Counted from the stretch's first letter, positions 1-9,877 are shown. The stretch is DNA of 56,664 bases from Enterobacterales bacterium (GCA_015654925.1 JAATFX010000080.1:1-56664), one strand, 5' to 3'. Notes: generated by a model from the letters alone, not told the origin. Translations and numbers: made by a program.

Positions 1-66
1 GTTGCACCGTTGTTTTTTGCGTCAAACTATTACCTGACGCAAGTGAACGGGTAGGGTAGAATACAG

Positions 67-106
67 GGCGCATCTTTTTGATGTGCCTTTTTTGTTTTGT
101 TTTTTT
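67..106 (+). terminator. Rho-independent terminator of the gene upstream of the window
   Basis: An 8-bp stem (GGCGCATC / GATGTGCC, one G-U pair) with a TTTTT loop is followed by a long T-rich tract. In relatives the gene before ppiD is hupB, so this probably ends hupB, which lies outside the window. That identity is inferred from synteny only. Confidence 0.75.
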
Positions 107-237
107 CTGACAGATGGCTAACGTTGTTGTCAGAGGAATAGCTTTAGCGCGCAGCCGCTCTCGGAGTTACGGCATGATGTCGGGATCCCACTGCCGCGCA
201 GGGTTTCATTCATTTTACAGCGGAGTGTTGTCACACT

Positions 238-2118
238 ATGATGGACAATTTACGCGCGGCCGCAAATCACGTCGTGCTCAAAATTATTCTAGCGATTGTC
301 GCCATTTCATTCGTGCTGACCGGAGTTGGCAACTACCTGATAGGCGGCGGCGGGGATTATGCCGCCAAGGTCAACGGGCAGGTCATCAGCCGCGCCCAGC
401 TGGAACAGGCGGTGCAAAACGAACGCAGCCGCCAGCAGGAGTCGCTGGGGGACAGTTTCTCGGCTCTGGCCGCCAACGAAGGCTATATGCTCCAGATGCG
501 CCGCCAGGTGCTGTCGCAGCTGATTGATGAAACCTTGCTGGATCAATACGCGCAAACCCTGGGACTGGCCGTCAGCGACGAGCAAATCAAAGATGCGATC
601 TTTGCCATCCCGGCGTTCAGGACCAACAATAATTTCGACAACGACAAATACCGCTCCATTATTAACAGCATGGGCCTGACCACGGATCAATACGCGCAGC
701 TGATGCGCAAGCAATTGCTTACCCAGCAGTTGATCCAGGGCCTCGGCGGCACCGGCTTCCTCCTGCCGGACGAGACCAACCGCTTGCTGTCGCTGGCTAT
801 CCAGGAACGCCAGGCGCGCCTGGCCACCCTGGATATCGATTCCCTGCTGGCCAAACAGACCGCCTCGGACGAAGAGATCCAGAACAGCTACAACCAGAAC
901 AAAAACAGCTACGTCCTGCCCGAGTCCTTTAAAGTCGCCTACATCGCCATGGATGCCGCTTCAATGCAGGCCAGCACCACGGTGAGCGAACAGGAAATCC
1001 AGGCGTATTACGACCAGCATAAAGACCAATTCTCCAAGCCGGCCCGCAAGCGCTACAGCATTATCCAAAGCAAAACCGAAGCCGATGCCAAAGCCATCCT
1101 GACGCAGTTGCAGCAGGGCGGCGATTTCGCCGCGCTGGCCAAGCAGCATTCCACCGACGTGATTTCCGCTAAAACCGGCGGCGATATCGGCTGGATGGAC
1201 GCGGACTCGACGGTTGACGAGCTAAAGCAGGCCAACCTGAACGACAAAGGACAGCTGTCCGGCGTCATCACCTCCTCCGTGGGTTATTTGATCGCGCGCC
1301 TGACCGATATCCAACCCGAACAGGTGAAACCCCTGGCCGAGGTGCATGACGGGGTCGCCGCCAAAGTGAAGCAGGAAAAGGCCATTGATGCCTATTATGC
1401 CCTGCAGCAGAAAGTCAGCGACGCCGCCAGCAATGATAACGAGTCCCTTGCCTCGGCGGAGACGGCGGCGGGGGTCAAAGCGGCGCAATCCGACTGGTTT
1501 ACCCGCGACAATGTGCCGGATGCGCTGAATTTCGACCCGGTTAAACAAGTGTTGTTCGGCGGCTCGCTGCTCGGCAGCAATGGCGCGCCCGGCAACAACT
1601 CCGATGTGATCACCGTCGACGGCGATCGGGCGTTTATTCTGCGCCTGGCCGATCACAAACCGGAAAGCATCAAGCCGCTTGACGCGGTGCGCGGGCAGGT
1701 TGAGCAGCAGGTCAAACGTCAGAAGGCTATCCAGCAGGCCCGCATGGACGCGGAAAAAATTCTGGTGGCGCTCAAGCAGGGCAAGGGCGACGAGGCCATG
1801 AAGGCCGCCAACCTGTCCTTCGGCGCGGTGCAGACCTATGACTCTACCCGCCAAAACGATCCGTTGACCCAGACTATCTTTACCTTGCCGCAGCCGCAGC
1901 CGAACCAGTCTTCTTACGGTACGTCGTCAGATGATAAAGGCAATATCGTGCTGGTGGCGCTGGATCGGGTGGAACCGCGTAAACTTGACGACCAACAGCG
2001 TAGCCAGGTGGTCAGCCAGCTTAGCCAGGGCATGACCGGCGTCACCTTCGACGCGCTGCTCAATAATTTACGCACCGAAGCCAAGATCAAGATGGGCACC
2101 GGCGCGCAAATGCAATGA
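238..2118 (+). CDS. ppiD: Periplasmic folding chaperone PpiD (SurA/parvulin-like, membrane anchored)
   Basis: The 626-residue protein is close to full-length E. coli PpiD (about 623). A short cytoplasmic N terminus is followed by one membrane segment at about residues 13-34, and the rest would lie in the periplasm. An N-terminal SurA_N-like chaperone region precedes a parvulin-type domain at about residues 270-360, starting near RYSIIQSKTE. In E. coli, PpiD associates with the SecYEG translocon and assists folding of exported proteins; its parvulin domain has little or no isomerase activity. The start is the first of two adjacent ATG codons, after a CGGAG ribosome site. A terminator follows the stop closely, so it appears monocistronic. 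Confidence 0.97.
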   Translation: MMDNLRAAANHVVLKIILAIVAISFVLTGVGNYLIGGGGDYAAKVNGQVISRAQLEQAVQNERSRQQESLGDSFSALAANEGYMLQMRRQVLSQLIDETLLDQYAQTLGLAVSDEQIKDAIFAIPAFRTNNNFDNDKYRSIINSMGLTTDQYAQLMRKQLLTQQLIQGLGGTGFLLPDETNRLLSLAIQERQARLATLDIDSLLAKQTASDEEIQNSYNQNKNSYVLPESFKVAYIAMDAASMQASTTVSEQEIQAYYDQHKDQFSKPARKRYSIIQSKTEADAKAILTQLQQGGDFAALAKQHSTDVISAKTGGDIGWMDADSTVDELKQANLNDKGQLSGVITSSVGYLIARLTDIQPEQVKPLAEVHDGVAAKVKQEKAIDAYYALQQKVSDAASNDNESLASAETAAGVKAAQSDWFTRDNVPDALNFDPVKQVLFGGSLLGSNGAPGNNSDVITVDGDRAFILRLADHKPESIKPLDAVRGQVEQQVKRQKAIQQARMDAEKILVALKQGKGDEAMKAANLSFGAVQTYDSTRQNDPLTQTIFTLPQPQPNQSSYGTSSDDKGNIVLVALDRVEPRKLDDQQRSQVVSQLSQGMTGVTFDALLNNLRTEAKIKMGTGAQMQ

Positions 2119-2151
2119 CGCTCATAAAAAAAATCAGCGTTATGTAATATC

Positions 2152-2177
2152 AAAAGGCCGCCTATGCGGCCTTTTGC
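2152..2177 (+). terminator. Rho-independent terminator of ppiD
   Basis: A perfect 10-bp inverted repeat (AAAAGGCCGC / GCGGCCTTTT, 4-nt loop) lies 33 bp after the ppiD stop. Flanking A and T runs mean it could work in either direction. Confidence 0.85.
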
Positions 2178-2281
2178 ATAATCATCCATCCTTCGTTGTT
2201 CCTGACCTCCCGCTGGGGCATGCTGCCCGGCGTACCTGCAAACATACCTGTTTGCAGTCCGTACCCACTGGAGGAACCACC

Positions 2282-2869
2282 ATGAAAATGCAAAGGATGC
2301 TATCGATAAGACTGGCCCTGTTAATCGGATTAATTGCGCTGTCCGGCGGCGCCTGTAGCGCGGGAGAGAAAACGCCGGACGAGGAGCCGCTGGCCATCAG
2401 TGCTCCCGCGCCGGATCGCGAATTGACGCCGCAGGCGCTTAAGGACGGGGAAGACGGGGGGCAAGCGTTACCGGATGAATCCGCCCAAACGCCAGGGCGC
2501 CATACCGCCGACCAGCAGGCAAAGACCGATACCGCCGCGCCGCTACAGGATAATGCCGATGCCGTCGCCGAGGATGCAATCAAGACCGATGCCGAGGTAA
2601 AAGATGACGCCACGGCATCGGCATCGGCGGTCGATCGCCGGGATCAGGCCACGCAAACCGACGACTTCGATCGTGACAAGGTGAATATCAATACCGCGTC
2701 GGCGGAAGATTTGGTTGAGGGGTTAAAAGGCATCGGGCCCAAAAAAGCCCAGGCTATTGTGGATTACCGAAACCAGCACGGCCCATTTAACGAGATCGAA
2801 CAGCTAACCGAGGTCAAAGGCATTGGGCCGGCGACCCTGGCGCGAAATAAAAACGCCATAGAACTTTAA
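2282..2869 (+). CDS. ybaV: ComEA-like helix-hairpin-helix protein YbaV with long acidic linker
   Basis: The 195-residue reading starts at the ATG behind a GGAGG ribosome site; an upstream in-frame ATG at 2174 lies inside the ppiD terminator and is rejected. A hydrophobic signal-like segment covers about residues 8-25. A cysteine follows in GGACS, but without the usual -3 Leu, so lipoprotein status is doubtful. Residues 30-130 are acidic and low in complexity. The last 65 residues carry two helix-hairpin-helix motifs (GLKGIGPKKA and EVKGIGPATLA) as in ComEA. E. coli YbaV is only about 123 residues, and the extra length sits in the linker. In competent bacteria ComEA binds incoming DNA; the role in enterics is not established. 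Confidence 0.9.
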   Translation: MKMQRMLSIRLALLIGLIALSGGACSAGEKTPDEEPLAISAPAPDRELTPQALKDGEDGGQALPDESAQTPGRHTADQQAKTDTAAPLQDNADAVAEDAIKTDAEVKDDATASASAVDRRDQATQTDDFDRDKVNINTASAEDLVEGLKGIGPKKAQAIVDYRNQHGPFNEIEQLTEVKGIGPATLARNKNAIEL

Positions 2870-3079
2870 GGCCGCAGCGCACCCGGCGGAGCCGCCGCCG
2901 GAATGGCAAACCAATGGCTTATGAGATCGCGGATGCATGGGTAATGTGCATCCGGTATTTATGACTATGGATGCAGGGGCCAAACGGCGAGCCAGTCGAA
3001 TATTAAATTTTTGTGACAGTCTGGACTTCCGGGGATAACTTTCCTAAGTTAGTGGCACATCTATCAGTAGGAAAGCACG

Positions 3080-3379
3080 ATGACTGAGACAGCTAATTTA
3101 ACGATTAAATTACCTCTTGAGCTAAAAGAAAGATTAAAAGCCTTAGCCGCGAGTAATAGCGTTTCCATGAGTGCGGAAATTAGCGCCAGGCTTGCGCAAA
3201 GCCTCGACGGGGATTCGAAAGAGGGCACCACGGTGTCAAAACGCAAAGAGCATGCGGCCGCCGATGTGGATAATCAACATACCGAAGAGATTACGGAACT
3301 GCCGTTCACCACGGGCGAAGTTAAAAAACTGCGAGCCTTGCTTAGCGGCGCCAATAAGAAAAAATCCAAGAAAAAATAG
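3080..3379 (+). CDS. Small ribbon-helix-helix (Arc/TraY-type) DNA-binding protein
   Basis: The 99-residue protein begins after an AGGAAAG ribosome site. Residues 4-42 (TANLTIKLPLELKERLKAL through SAEISARLAQSL) fit the beta-helix-helix pattern of Arc/MetJ-type repressors, with the strand NLTIKLP expected to read the DNA major groove. The middle is acidic, and the C terminus is strongly basic (KKKSKKK), which could add non-specific DNA binding. No toxin partner is adjacent: queC follows on the opposite strand. The family assignment is from the motif; targets and function are unknown. It occupies the place of fadM in E. coli. Confidence 0.8.
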   Translation: MTETANLTIKLPLELKERLKALAASNSVSMSAEISARLAQSLDGDSKEGTTVSKRKEHAAADVDNQHTEEITELPFTTGEVKKLRALLSGANKKKSKKK

Positions 3380-3436
3380 CTCGTCCGCCATTTTACCCGT
3401 TTCATCCGCTGTAACATACATGAAGTAGATTCACGA

Positions 3437-3464
3437 TCAGAGGGGGAAATACCACACCCTCTGA
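3437..3464. terminator. Hairpin between the ribbon-helix-helix gene and queC (terminator-like)
   Basis: A perfect 8-bp inverted repeat (TCAGAGGG / CCCTCTGA, 12-nt loop) lies between two convergent genes. There is no T-run on either side, so a terminator role is suggested mainly by position. Confidence 0.4.
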
Positions 3465-3482
3465 CCCGAAGATACCTGCCCG

Positions 3483-4193
3483 TCACGCCAGCGCGGTTTT
3501 TGCTTTCATCTGCGCCATAATGCTTTCTGGATGCTGCCGATAGGCCGCCAGCCCCTTGGCCCGCAAATGGCAGGCCGCGCATTCGCCGCAGCCGTTTCCC
3601 TGGATGCCGTTGTAACAGGTCAGGGTTTCGTTACGCACCAAATCCAGTTGATGATAATAATCGGCGAGGGCCCAGGTTTCAGCCTTGTCAAGCCACATCA
3701 GGGGCGTGGCGAAATGGATGTCGCGCGCCATGCCCAGCGTAATGGCCTGGTTCAGCGCTTTGACAAACTCGTCGCGACAATCGGGATAACCGGAAAAATC
3801 CGTTTCGCATACGCCGGTAATCACCGTGGCGGCGCCGACCTGATAGGCATAAATAGCCGCCAGGGTTAAAAACAGGATGTTGCGTCCGGGCACAAAGGTG
3901 CTGGGCAAGGCAGCGCCAGAATCCGCGCCGACGCCCTCGTCATAATGAGGCACGGGAATATTGTCCCGCGTCAGGCTGCTTACCGCCAGGTCGTTTAGCA
4001 AGCGGGCGTCGATCACTTTATGGGCGCGGGCGCCTAATTTACCCGCCAGGGTGCGGGCGATATCGATTTCGGCGCGATGCCGCTGGCCGTAATCAAACGT
4101 GACGCAATGCACTTCGTCATATTGGCTTAAGGCCTGGATCAGACAGGTGGTGGAATCCTGTCCGCCGCTAAACACCACTACCGCTCGTTTCAT
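3483..4193 (-). CDS. queC: 7-cyano-7-deazaguanine synthase QueC (queuosine pathway)
   Basis: QueC converts 7-carboxy-7-deazaguanine to preQ0 using ATP and ammonia, a step in making queuosine for tRNA. The 236-residue product opens with [16 protein letters not shown], which holds the SGGxDS PP-loop that binds ATP. The C-terminal cluster CYN(5)GCGECAAC supplies the zinc-binding cysteines. The start follows the E. coli protein; an in-frame ATG four codons upstream (MSIDMKR) and longer extensions are possible but less likely. queC stands alone between convergent and same-strand neighbours, and no preQ1 riboswitch was recognised upstream. Confidence 0.95.
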   Translation of the reverse strand: MKRAVVVFSGGQDSTTCLIQALSQYDEVHCVTFDYGQRHRAEIDIARTLAGKLGARAHKVIDARLLNDLAVSSLTRDNIPVPHYDEGVGADSGAALPSTFVPGRNILFLTLAAIYAYQVGAATVITGVCETDFSGYPDCRDEFVKALNQAITLGMARDIHFATPLMWLDKAETWALADYYHQLDLVRNETLTCYNGIQGNGCGECAACHLRAKGLAAYRQHPESIMAQMKAKTALA

Positions 4194-4354
4194 ATCAATA
4201 CTCATCACATCGGAACCGAAAACCTTATGGTACCGGCTTCTCACGGGGGGGCATAGTACAGAATGGCGCGGATGGCTCTTCTTCATGTCCATAACCGGCG
4301 CGCCGAGGTATTCGCCCGATGTCGGCCGGGACCCGCTAACCGCGTTCCATGCCG

Positions 4355-5395
4355 CTACAATGCGTTTAGCCGCTGCGACCAGGGGGCGATATCGCCGATA
4401 TGCTCCTTAACCCACTGCGGGCGGTAGTAAGTGTCCTGGTAGCGTTCGCCGCCATCGCACAACAGCGTGACGATGGCGCCGCCGCGCCCCTCTGCGCGCA
4501 TTTCCAGCGCCAGTTGCAGCGCGCCCCACATATTGGTGCCGGTCGAGGCGCCCACCTTACGGCCCAGAATCGGTTCCAGCCAATAAAGCGTGGCAATACT
4601 GGCGGCGTCGGGCACCGGCATCATCCGATCGATGACCTCGGCAATAAAAGAGGGCTCCACCCGCGGGCGGCCGATGCCCTCGATACGGCTGGCGCATTGT
4701 CCGGTGAGCGCGCGGTCCCGCTGGTAAAAATAGTCGGTGAACACCGAGTTCTCCGGATCGACCACCACCAGCCGGGTGTCATGGCCCTGATAGCGAATAT
4801 AACGCCCCAGGGTGGCTGAAGTGCCGCCGGTACCGGCGCTCATGACGATAAAATCGGGTTCGGCGACGGGTTCGTTGGCCATCTGGCGGAAAATGCTCTC
4901 GGCGATATTATTATTGCCGCGCCAGTCGGTGGCCCGTTCGGCATAGGTAAACTGGTCCATATAATGGCCGCCGGACTCCCTGGCCAGCATTTTCGCCTCG
5001 TCGTATATCAGCCCGCTATGGGCGACAAAGTGGCAACGGCCGCCATAAAAAGCGATTTGCTCAATTTTGCGTTTGGCGGTGCACTCCGGCATCACGGCGA
5101 TAAACGGCAGTCCCAGCAAACGGGCAAAATAGGCTTCCGAAACCGCCGTACTGCCGGACGACGCTTCGATAATCGGCGTATCCTGTTTGATCCAGCCGTT
5201 GCACAGGCCGTATAAAAACAGCGAGCGCGCCAGGCGATGTTTAAGGCTGCCCGAGGGATGGGTGCTTTCATCTTTCAGGTAGAAATAGATGCCGGGGAAC
5301 GCCGGCAGTTGCACCCGGATCAAATGCGTATCGGCGGAGCGCTGAAAATCCGCCTGTATTTCGCTGATTGCCCGTTTAACCCACGCGGCGGTCAT
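4355..5395 (-). CDS. PLP-dependent cysteine desulfhydrase (cysteine synthase-fold family)
   Basis: The 346-residue protein belongs to the fold-type II PLP family of cysteine synthases. GSLKHRLAR near residue 53 carries the likely Schiff-base lysine, [10 protein letters not shown] is the substrate loop, and [12 protein letters not shown] is the phosphate-binding glycine loop. It is divergent from an Lrp-family regulator of the DecR type. From memory, Pantoea ananatis has the same divergent pair (CcdA/CcdR), in which the enzyme degrades excess cysteine to H2S, ammonia and pyruvate under cysteine control. That function is inferred here from the pairing. E. coli lacks this gene beside decR. A synthase activity is not excluded by sequence alone. 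Confidence 0.82.
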   Translation of the reverse strand: MTAAWVKRAISEIQADFQRSADTHLIRVQLPAFPGIYFYLKDESTHPSGSLKHRLARSLFLYGLCNGWIKQDTPIIEASSGSTAVSEAYFARLLGLPFIAVMPECTAKRKIEQIAFYGGRCHFVAHSGLIYDEAKMLARESGGHYMDQFTYAERATDWRGNNNIAESIFRQMANEPVAEPDFIVMSAGTGGTSATLGRYIRYQGHDTRLVVVDPENSVFTDYFYQRDRALTGQCASRIEGIGRPRVEPSFIAEVIDRMMPVPDAASIATLYWLEPILGRKVGASTGTNMWGALQLALEMRAEGRGGAIVTLLCDGGERYQDTYYRPQWVKEHIGDIAPWSQRLNAL

Positions 5396-5483
5396 GATGA
5401 TTACCCCTGATGATAAGAGTCTGTAGCATAGCGGGGGCGGCGGAAAAAAAGTTTGCCTTTTACGCGGGATTCGCGTGTTATAA

Positions 5484-5498
5484 GAGAAATATTTTCTC
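5484..5498. promoter_or_regulatory. Lrp/DecR-type operator candidate
   Basis: GAGAAA-TAT-TTTCTC is a perfect 6-bp dyad with a 3-bp centre. It matches about 11 of 15 positions of the Lrp consensus YAGHAWATTWTDCTR. It lies 12 bp before the decR start, inside the divergent promoter region it shares with the desulfhydrase gene. Confidence 0.5.
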
Positions 5499-5510
5499 CA
5501 AAAGCGGCTT

Positions 5511-5966
5511 ATGTTAGATAAAACCGACCGAAAACTCTTGTCCTTGTTGCAACAGGACTGCACCTTATCGCTGCAAACGCTGGCTGAAGCGGTCAACCTG
5601 ACCTCCACTCCGTGCTGGAAACGGCTCAAGCGGCTGGAAGAGGACGGGGTGGTGCGCGCCAAGGTGGCGCTGCTGGATAATGAAAAGCTGGGCCTTGGCC
5701 TGACCGCTTTCGTACAGATAAAAACGCAGCAGCATAACAGCGACTGGTATCATGCTTTTGTGGCCCAGGTTAAAGGGATGCCTGAAGTCCTGGCCTTTTA
5801 CCGCATGGCCGGCGAGTATGATTATCTGATGCAGGTGGTGGTCGCCGACATGAAAAGCTACGATAATTTTTACAAGCGCCTGGTGAACGGCGGCCCCGGC
5901 TTGATCGATGTCACCTCCAGTTTTGCGATGGAGCAAATCAAAAATACGACGGTATTGCCGTTATAA
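5511..5966 (+). CDS. decR: Lrp/AsnC-family cysteine-responsive regulator DecR (YbaO)
   Basis: The 151-residue protein closely matches E. coli DecR. An N-terminal helix-turn-helix ([20 protein letters not shown] then [20 protein letters not shown]) is followed by an Lrp-type RAM ligand and oligomer domain ([10 protein letters not shown] to [10 protein letters not shown]). In E. coli DecR senses cysteine and activates the cyuPA detoxification operon. Here the adjacent divergent PLP enzyme is the obvious local target, making a cysteine-inducible cysteine-removal module. The dyad at 5484-5498 suggests autoregulation and control of the partner. mdlA follows after 51 bp with no terminator seen. Confidence 0.93.
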   Translation: MLDKTDRKLLSLLQQDCTLSLQTLAEAVNLTSTPCWKRLKRLEEDGVVRAKVALLDNEKLGLGLTAFVQIKTQQHNSDWYHAFVAQVKGMPEVLAFYRMAGEYDYLMQVVVADMKSYDNFYKRLVNGGPGLIDVTSSFAMEQIKNTTVLPL

Positions 5967-6017
5967 TGACTCTTTCCCTTCGGTGGGGATGATTGAATTC
6001 GTTTGGAATAACACTGC

Positions 6018-7787
6018 GTGAGATTATTTGCACAACTGAGTTGGTACTTTCGCCGCGAATGGCGACGTTATCTGGGGTCGGTCTTTTTATTGATCATCAT
6101 TGCCTTACTGCAACTGATTCCGCCTAAGCTGGTTGGGGTTATCGTGGACGGCGTGACCACCCAACGGGCGTCCCACCGCATGATTATGCTATGGCTGGGC
6201 GTCATGGCGCTGACCGCCCTGGTAGTCTACCTGCTACGCTACGTTTGGCGCGTACTGCTGTTCGGCGCATCCTATAAATTGGCCGTGGAGCTGCGCGCGC
6301 GTTTTTACCGTTTGCTCAGCGGCCAACTGCCGGGTTTTTATCTGCGCCACCGTACCGGGGATTTAATGGCTCGCGCCACCAACGACGTGGACCGGGTGGT
6401 CTTCGCCGCCGGGGAAGGGGTACTGACGCTGGTGGATTCATTGGTGATGGGGCTGTCGGTGCTGGTCGTGATGAGCGTGCAGATCAGTTGGCAGTTAACC
6501 CTGCTGTCGCTGTTGCCGATGCCCGTTATGGCGCTGGTGGTGAAATATAACGGCGACGAGCTGCACCGGCGGTTTAAAACCGCCCAGGCGGCCTTTTCAT
6601 CCCTGAATAACCAGACGCAGGAAAGCCTGACCGGCATCCGGATGATCAAAGCCTTCGGCCTGGAGGATTACCAGTCGGACCGCTTTATCCGGGTGGCCGC
6701 CGATGCCGGGGCGAAAAATATGCGGGTGGCGCGCATCGACGCCCGTTTTGACCCCACTATCTACCTGACCGTCGGTTTTTCCAACTTGCTGGCCATCGGC
6801 GGCGGCAGTTGGATGGTAAAAGAAGGGATCTTGACCCTCGGACAATTAACCAGCTTTATCATGTATCTGGGCCTGATGATTTGGCCCATGCTGGCGCTGG
6901 CCTGGATGTTTAACATCGTTGAACGGGGCAGCGCCGCCTATAGCCGCATACGGCAGACCCTGGAGGAGGCGCCGGAGGTCAAGGACGGCGGGCAAACTCT
7001 GCCCGCAGGGCGCGGCACCCTGGAGGTGGCGGTGGAGAGCTTCACTTACCCGCAGGCGAGCGCGCCCACGCTACATGATATCCGGCTGACGCTGGCCCCG
7101 GGCCAGGTGCTCGGCATCTGTGGGCCTACCGGGGCGGGTAAAAGCACGCTGTTATCCTTGATCCAGCGCCATTTTGACGTGACGCGCGGCGCGATACATT
7201 TCCACGGCCTGCCGTTGACCGAGATCGCGCTGGATAATTGGCACAGCCGCTTGGCGGTGGTCAGCCAGACGCCGTTTCTGTTTTCCGACACGGTGGCGCG
7301 CAATATCGCCCTTGGCCGACCGGACGCCACCGCGGCGCAAATTGAACGGGCGGCGGAGCTGGCCTGCGTTCATGATGATATCCTGCGCCTGCCGCAAGGT
7401 TATGAAACCGAAGTGGGCGAGCGGGGGGTAATGCTCTCCGGCGGGCAGAAACAACGGTTGTCCATCGCCCGCGCCCTGCTGCTGGAAGCGGAAATCCTGG
7501 TGCTGGACGATGCCCTGTCCGCCGTGGACGGGCGCACCGAACATACTATTTTGCATAACCTGCGCCGCTGGGGCGAAGGGCGCACCCTGATTATTACCGC
7601 CCACCGGCTATCGGCGCTGACGGCGGCCGACGAGATCCTGGTGCTGCGCCGCGGCACCCTGAGCCAGCGGGGCCCGCACCAGGATTTATTGTCGGAGCCA
7701 GGCTGGTATCGGGATATGTACCGCTATCAGCAACTGGAGGCGGCGTTGACCGCCGACCCGGATGAACCGGAGGCGGCCGATGCGTAA
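6018..7787 (+). CDS. mdlA: ABC exporter subunit MdlA (SmdA), GTG start
   Basis: The 589-residue half-transporter has about six membrane helices in residues 1-310 and a nucleotide-binding domain after about residue 340. It shows Walker [10 protein letters not shown], signature LSGGQKQR and Walker [13 protein letters not shown]. The residue after the Walker B Asp is Asp rather than the usual catalytic Glu, a hallmark of the degenerate site in heterodimeric exporters. The start is GTG, aligning with the E. coli N terminus ([19 protein letters not shown]). It overlaps mdlB by 8 bp. In E. coli the MdlAB pair is described as a multidrug-like exporter; its physiological substrate is not settled. Confidence 0.96.
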   Translation: MRLFAQLSWYFRREWRRYLGSVFLLIIIALLQLIPPKLVGVIVDGVTTQRASHRMIMLWLGVMALTALVVYLLRYVWRVLLFGASYKLAVELRARFYRLLSGQLPGFYLRHRTGDLMARATNDVDRVVFAAGEGVLTLVDSLVMGLSVLVVMSVQISWQLTLLSLLPMPVMALVVKYNGDELHRRFKTAQAAFSSLNNQTQESLTGIRMIKAFGLEDYQSDRFIRVAADAGAKNMRVARIDARFDPTIYLTVGFSNLLAIGGGSWMVKEGILTLGQLTSFIMYLGLMIWPMLALAWMFNIVERGSAAYSRIRQTLEEAPEVKDGGQTLPAGRGTLEVAVESFTYPQASAPTLHDIRLTLAPGQVLGICGPTGAGKSTLLSLIQRHFDVTRGAIHFHGLPLTEIALDNWHSRLAVVSQTPFLFSDTVARNIALGRPDATAAQIERAAELACVHDDILRLPQGYETEVGERGVMLSGGQKQRLSIARALLLEAEILVLDDALSAVDGRTEHTILHNLRRWGEGRTLIITAHRLSALTAADEILVLRRGTLSQRGPHQDLLSEPGWYRDMYRYQQLEAALTADPDEPEAADA

Positions 7788-9561
7788 TTGGCAAAATCTG
7801 TGGCCGACCTTAAAGCGTTTGCTGGCCTATAGCCTGCCTTATCGCCGTCCCCTCTCCCTGGCGGTGCTGATGCTGTGGGTGGCGGCCGGCGCGGAAGTGG
7901 CGGGCCCCGTGGTTATCAGCTATTTCATCGATCGCGTCCTGCCGCTGAAGAATTTTCCGCCGCTGCTGGTCGGCGGGCTGGCGCTGGCCTATATCGCCCT
8001 GCAATTGGTGTCCGCCGCCCTGCGCTATTATCAGGCGTTATTATTTAACCGCACGGCCCTTGACGTGGTGCAGCAGGTGCGCACCGAAGTCATGGACGCT
8101 TCGCTGCGCCAGCCCCTCAGCGCCTTTGATACCCAACCGGTGGGGCAGCTTATTTCCCGCGTCACCAACGATACCGAGGTGGTTAAAGATCTCTACGTCA
8201 CGGTGATGGCGACGGTATTGCGCTGTATCGCCCTGGTGGGCGCCATGCTGGTCGCCATGTTTATGCTCGACTGGCGCATGGCCTGCATTTCGCTGGTCAT
8301 TTTCCCGGTAGTGGCCCTGGTGATGACCCTGTACCAGCGTTACAGCACTCCGATAGTCCGCCGTCTGCGGGCGTACCTGGCGGATATCAACAACGGCTTT
8401 AATGAAGCGATCGGCGGCATGGGCGTGATTCAGCAATTCCGGCAGCAGGCGCGTTTTGGCGCTCGGCTGGCGGATGCCAGCCATGCCCATTATCTGGCCC
8501 GCATGCAAACGCTGCGCCTGGAAGGCTTCTTGCTGCGCCCCATGCTCAGCCTGCTGTCGGCGCTGGTGCTGTGCGGTCTGCTGATGCTGTTTGGCTTTAG
8601 TCCGGCCGGGACCGTCGGCGTCGGGGTGCTATATGCTTTTATCAACTACCTGGGCCGCTTGAATGAGCCGCTTATCGAGCTCACCACGCAGCAGGCGATG
8701 CTGCAACAGGCGGTGGTGGCGGGAGAGCGTATCTTTGAGCTGATGGATGGCGACAGGCAGCGCTATGGCAATGATGAACAGCCCTTGAGCAGCGGGCGCA
8801 TCGATATCCGGCGCCTGACGTTCGCATACCGCCGGGACACGCCGGTGCTGCGTGATATTTCCCTGTCCGTGGCTTCGCGCAGCTTTGTCGCGCTGGTGGG
8901 GCATACCGGCAGCGGCAAAAGCACTCTGGCCAATCTGATGATGGGCTACTATCCCATAACGCAGGGCGAGCTATTGCTGGACGGGCGGCCGATCGCCAGC
9001 CTGTCGCACCGGGTACTCAGACAGGGGGTGGCTATCGTCCAGCAGGACCCGGTGGTGATGGCGGATACGGTATTTACCAATATCACCCTGGGACGGGATA
9101 TCAGCGAGGCCCAGGCCTGGCGCGCCCTTGAACAGGTGCAGTTGGCGGAGCTGGTGCGCGCGCTGCCCGGGGGGATCTATGCCGAACTCGGGGAACAGGG
9201 CAATACCCTGTCGGTCGGCCAAAAGCAGCTATTGGCCATGGCGCGGGTGCTGGTGCTGACCCCGGAGATTTTAATCCTCGACGAAGCCACGGCCAATATC
9301 GACTCCGGGACGGAACAAGCCATCCAGCGGGCGCTGGCGGCTATCCGCCGCCAAACTACCCTGGTGGTCATCGCCCATCGCTTATCCACTATCGTCGATG
9401 CGGATGAAATTCTGGTTTTGCACCGGGGACAGGCCGTGGAACGGGGCTCCCACGAGGCATTGCTGCAACAGCAGGGCCGGTATTTCCAAATGTACCGGTT
9501 ACAGCAGGTCGGCCGCGCGCTGAATACCGACTCGGCGCTGGCCGAGGCGCCGCCCGCTTAA
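7780..9561 (+). CDS. mdlB: ABC exporter subunit MdlB (SmdB)
   Basis: The 593-residue partner half-transporter starts at the ATG inside the last codons of mdlA, behind GGAGGCGG; an in-frame ATG six codons earlier is less well placed. Six membrane helices precede a nucleotide-binding domain with Walker [10 protein letters not shown], a non-canonical signature LSVGQKQ and Walker [13 protein letters not shown] with the catalytic Glu. MdlA and MdlB therefore carry complementary defects: MdlA lacks the Glu, while MdlB has the altered signature. This is expected for a heterodimer with one consensus and one degenerate ATP site. The 8-bp overlap implies translational coupling. Confidence 0.96.
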   Translation: MRNWQNLWPTLKRLLAYSLPYRRPLSLAVLMLWVAAGAEVAGPVVISYFIDRVLPLKNFPPLLVGGLALAYIALQLVSAALRYYQALLFNRTALDVVQQVRTEVMDASLRQPLSAFDTQPVGQLISRVTNDTEVVKDLYVTVMATVLRCIALVGAMLVAMFMLDWRMACISLVIFPVVALVMTLYQRYSTPIVRRLRAYLADINNGFNEAIGGMGVIQQFRQQARFGARLADASHAHYLARMQTLRLEGFLLRPMLSLLSALVLCGLLMLFGFSPAGTVGVGVLYAFINYLGRLNEPLIELTTQQAMLQQAVVAGERIFELMDGDRQRYGNDEQPLSSGRIDIRRLTFAYRRDTPVLRDISLSVASRSFVALVGHTGSGKSTLANLMMGYYPITQGELLLDGRPIASLSHRVLRQGVAIVQQDPVVMADTVFTNITLGRDISEAQAWRALEQVQLAELVRALPGGIYAELGEQGNTLSVGQKQLLAMARVLVLTPEILILDEATANIDSGTEQAIQRALAAIRRQTTLVVIAHRLSTIVDADEILVLHRGQAVERGSHEALLQQQGRYFQMYRLQQVGRALNTDSALAEAPPA

Positions 9562-9580
9562 ACCCCGCTTCTATTGTCAA

Positions 9581-9600
9581 ACAGGCCGTTCGCGGCCTGT
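9581..9600 (+). terminator. UUCG-loop hairpin after mdlB
   Basis: A perfect 8-bp stem (ACAGGCCG / CGGCCTGT) closes on the very stable TTCG tetraloop 19 bp after mdlB. The T content downstream is weak, so it may end transcription or protect the mRNA 3' end. Confidence 0.6.
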
Positions 9601-9685
9601 CTGGCTCTTTACCGCTGCGCTCGCGCACCGGGATTGCGCATGCGCGGCGTGCACCACTCCCCAAACGCACCTTAATACGGCATAA

Positions 9686-9702
9686 TGCTCCTTTTTGGTG
9701 CA
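9686..9702 (+). promoter_or_regulatory. NtrC-binding site of glnK-amtB
   Basis: TGCTCC-TTTTT-GGTGCA matches the NtrC dyad TGCACC-N5-GGTGCA with one mismatch. It is centred about 140 bp before the predicted sigma-54 start point, a normal enhancer distance. A lone half-site, TGCACC, lies at 9650-9655. Confidence 0.8.
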
Positions 9703-9808
9703 TTACCCCTGCCTCTTTTAACCCGTCGCTTTCCGCGTTTTTTGACCAAAGCCGGCGCTTGCTCCATTGGCAGGCGTCTAACGGTAAATTTCTATTTCAA
9801 AACATTTA

Positions 9809-9824
9809 TGGCACATGCTTTGCT
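9809..9824 (+). promoter_or_regulatory. Sigma-54 promoter of glnK-amtB
   Basis: TGGCAC-N5-TTGCT is a consensus -24/-12 element with the correct 10-bp gap between GG and GC. Transcription would start near 9834, leaving a 44-nt leader before glnK. With the upstream NtrC site this predicts induction under nitrogen limitation. Confidence 0.92.
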
Positions 9825-9877
9825 TTACTCTGGCGTAGTGGTCGCGAGTTCGGATCCAAATTCTTGAGGGGGAACAT

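Noticed and set aside
114..527. Plus-strand frame overlapping the ppiD start
   Set aside because: Arg-rich out-of-frame reading of ppiD with no homology; ppiD explains the region.
3171..3428. 85-codon plus-strand frame within the ribbon-helix-helix gene
   Set aside because: Overlapping frame with no ribosome site; the RHH frame has a good start and motif.
9650..9670. Second NtrC site upstream of glnK
   Set aside because: Only one half-site (TGCACC) fits; the other half does not match GGTGCA.
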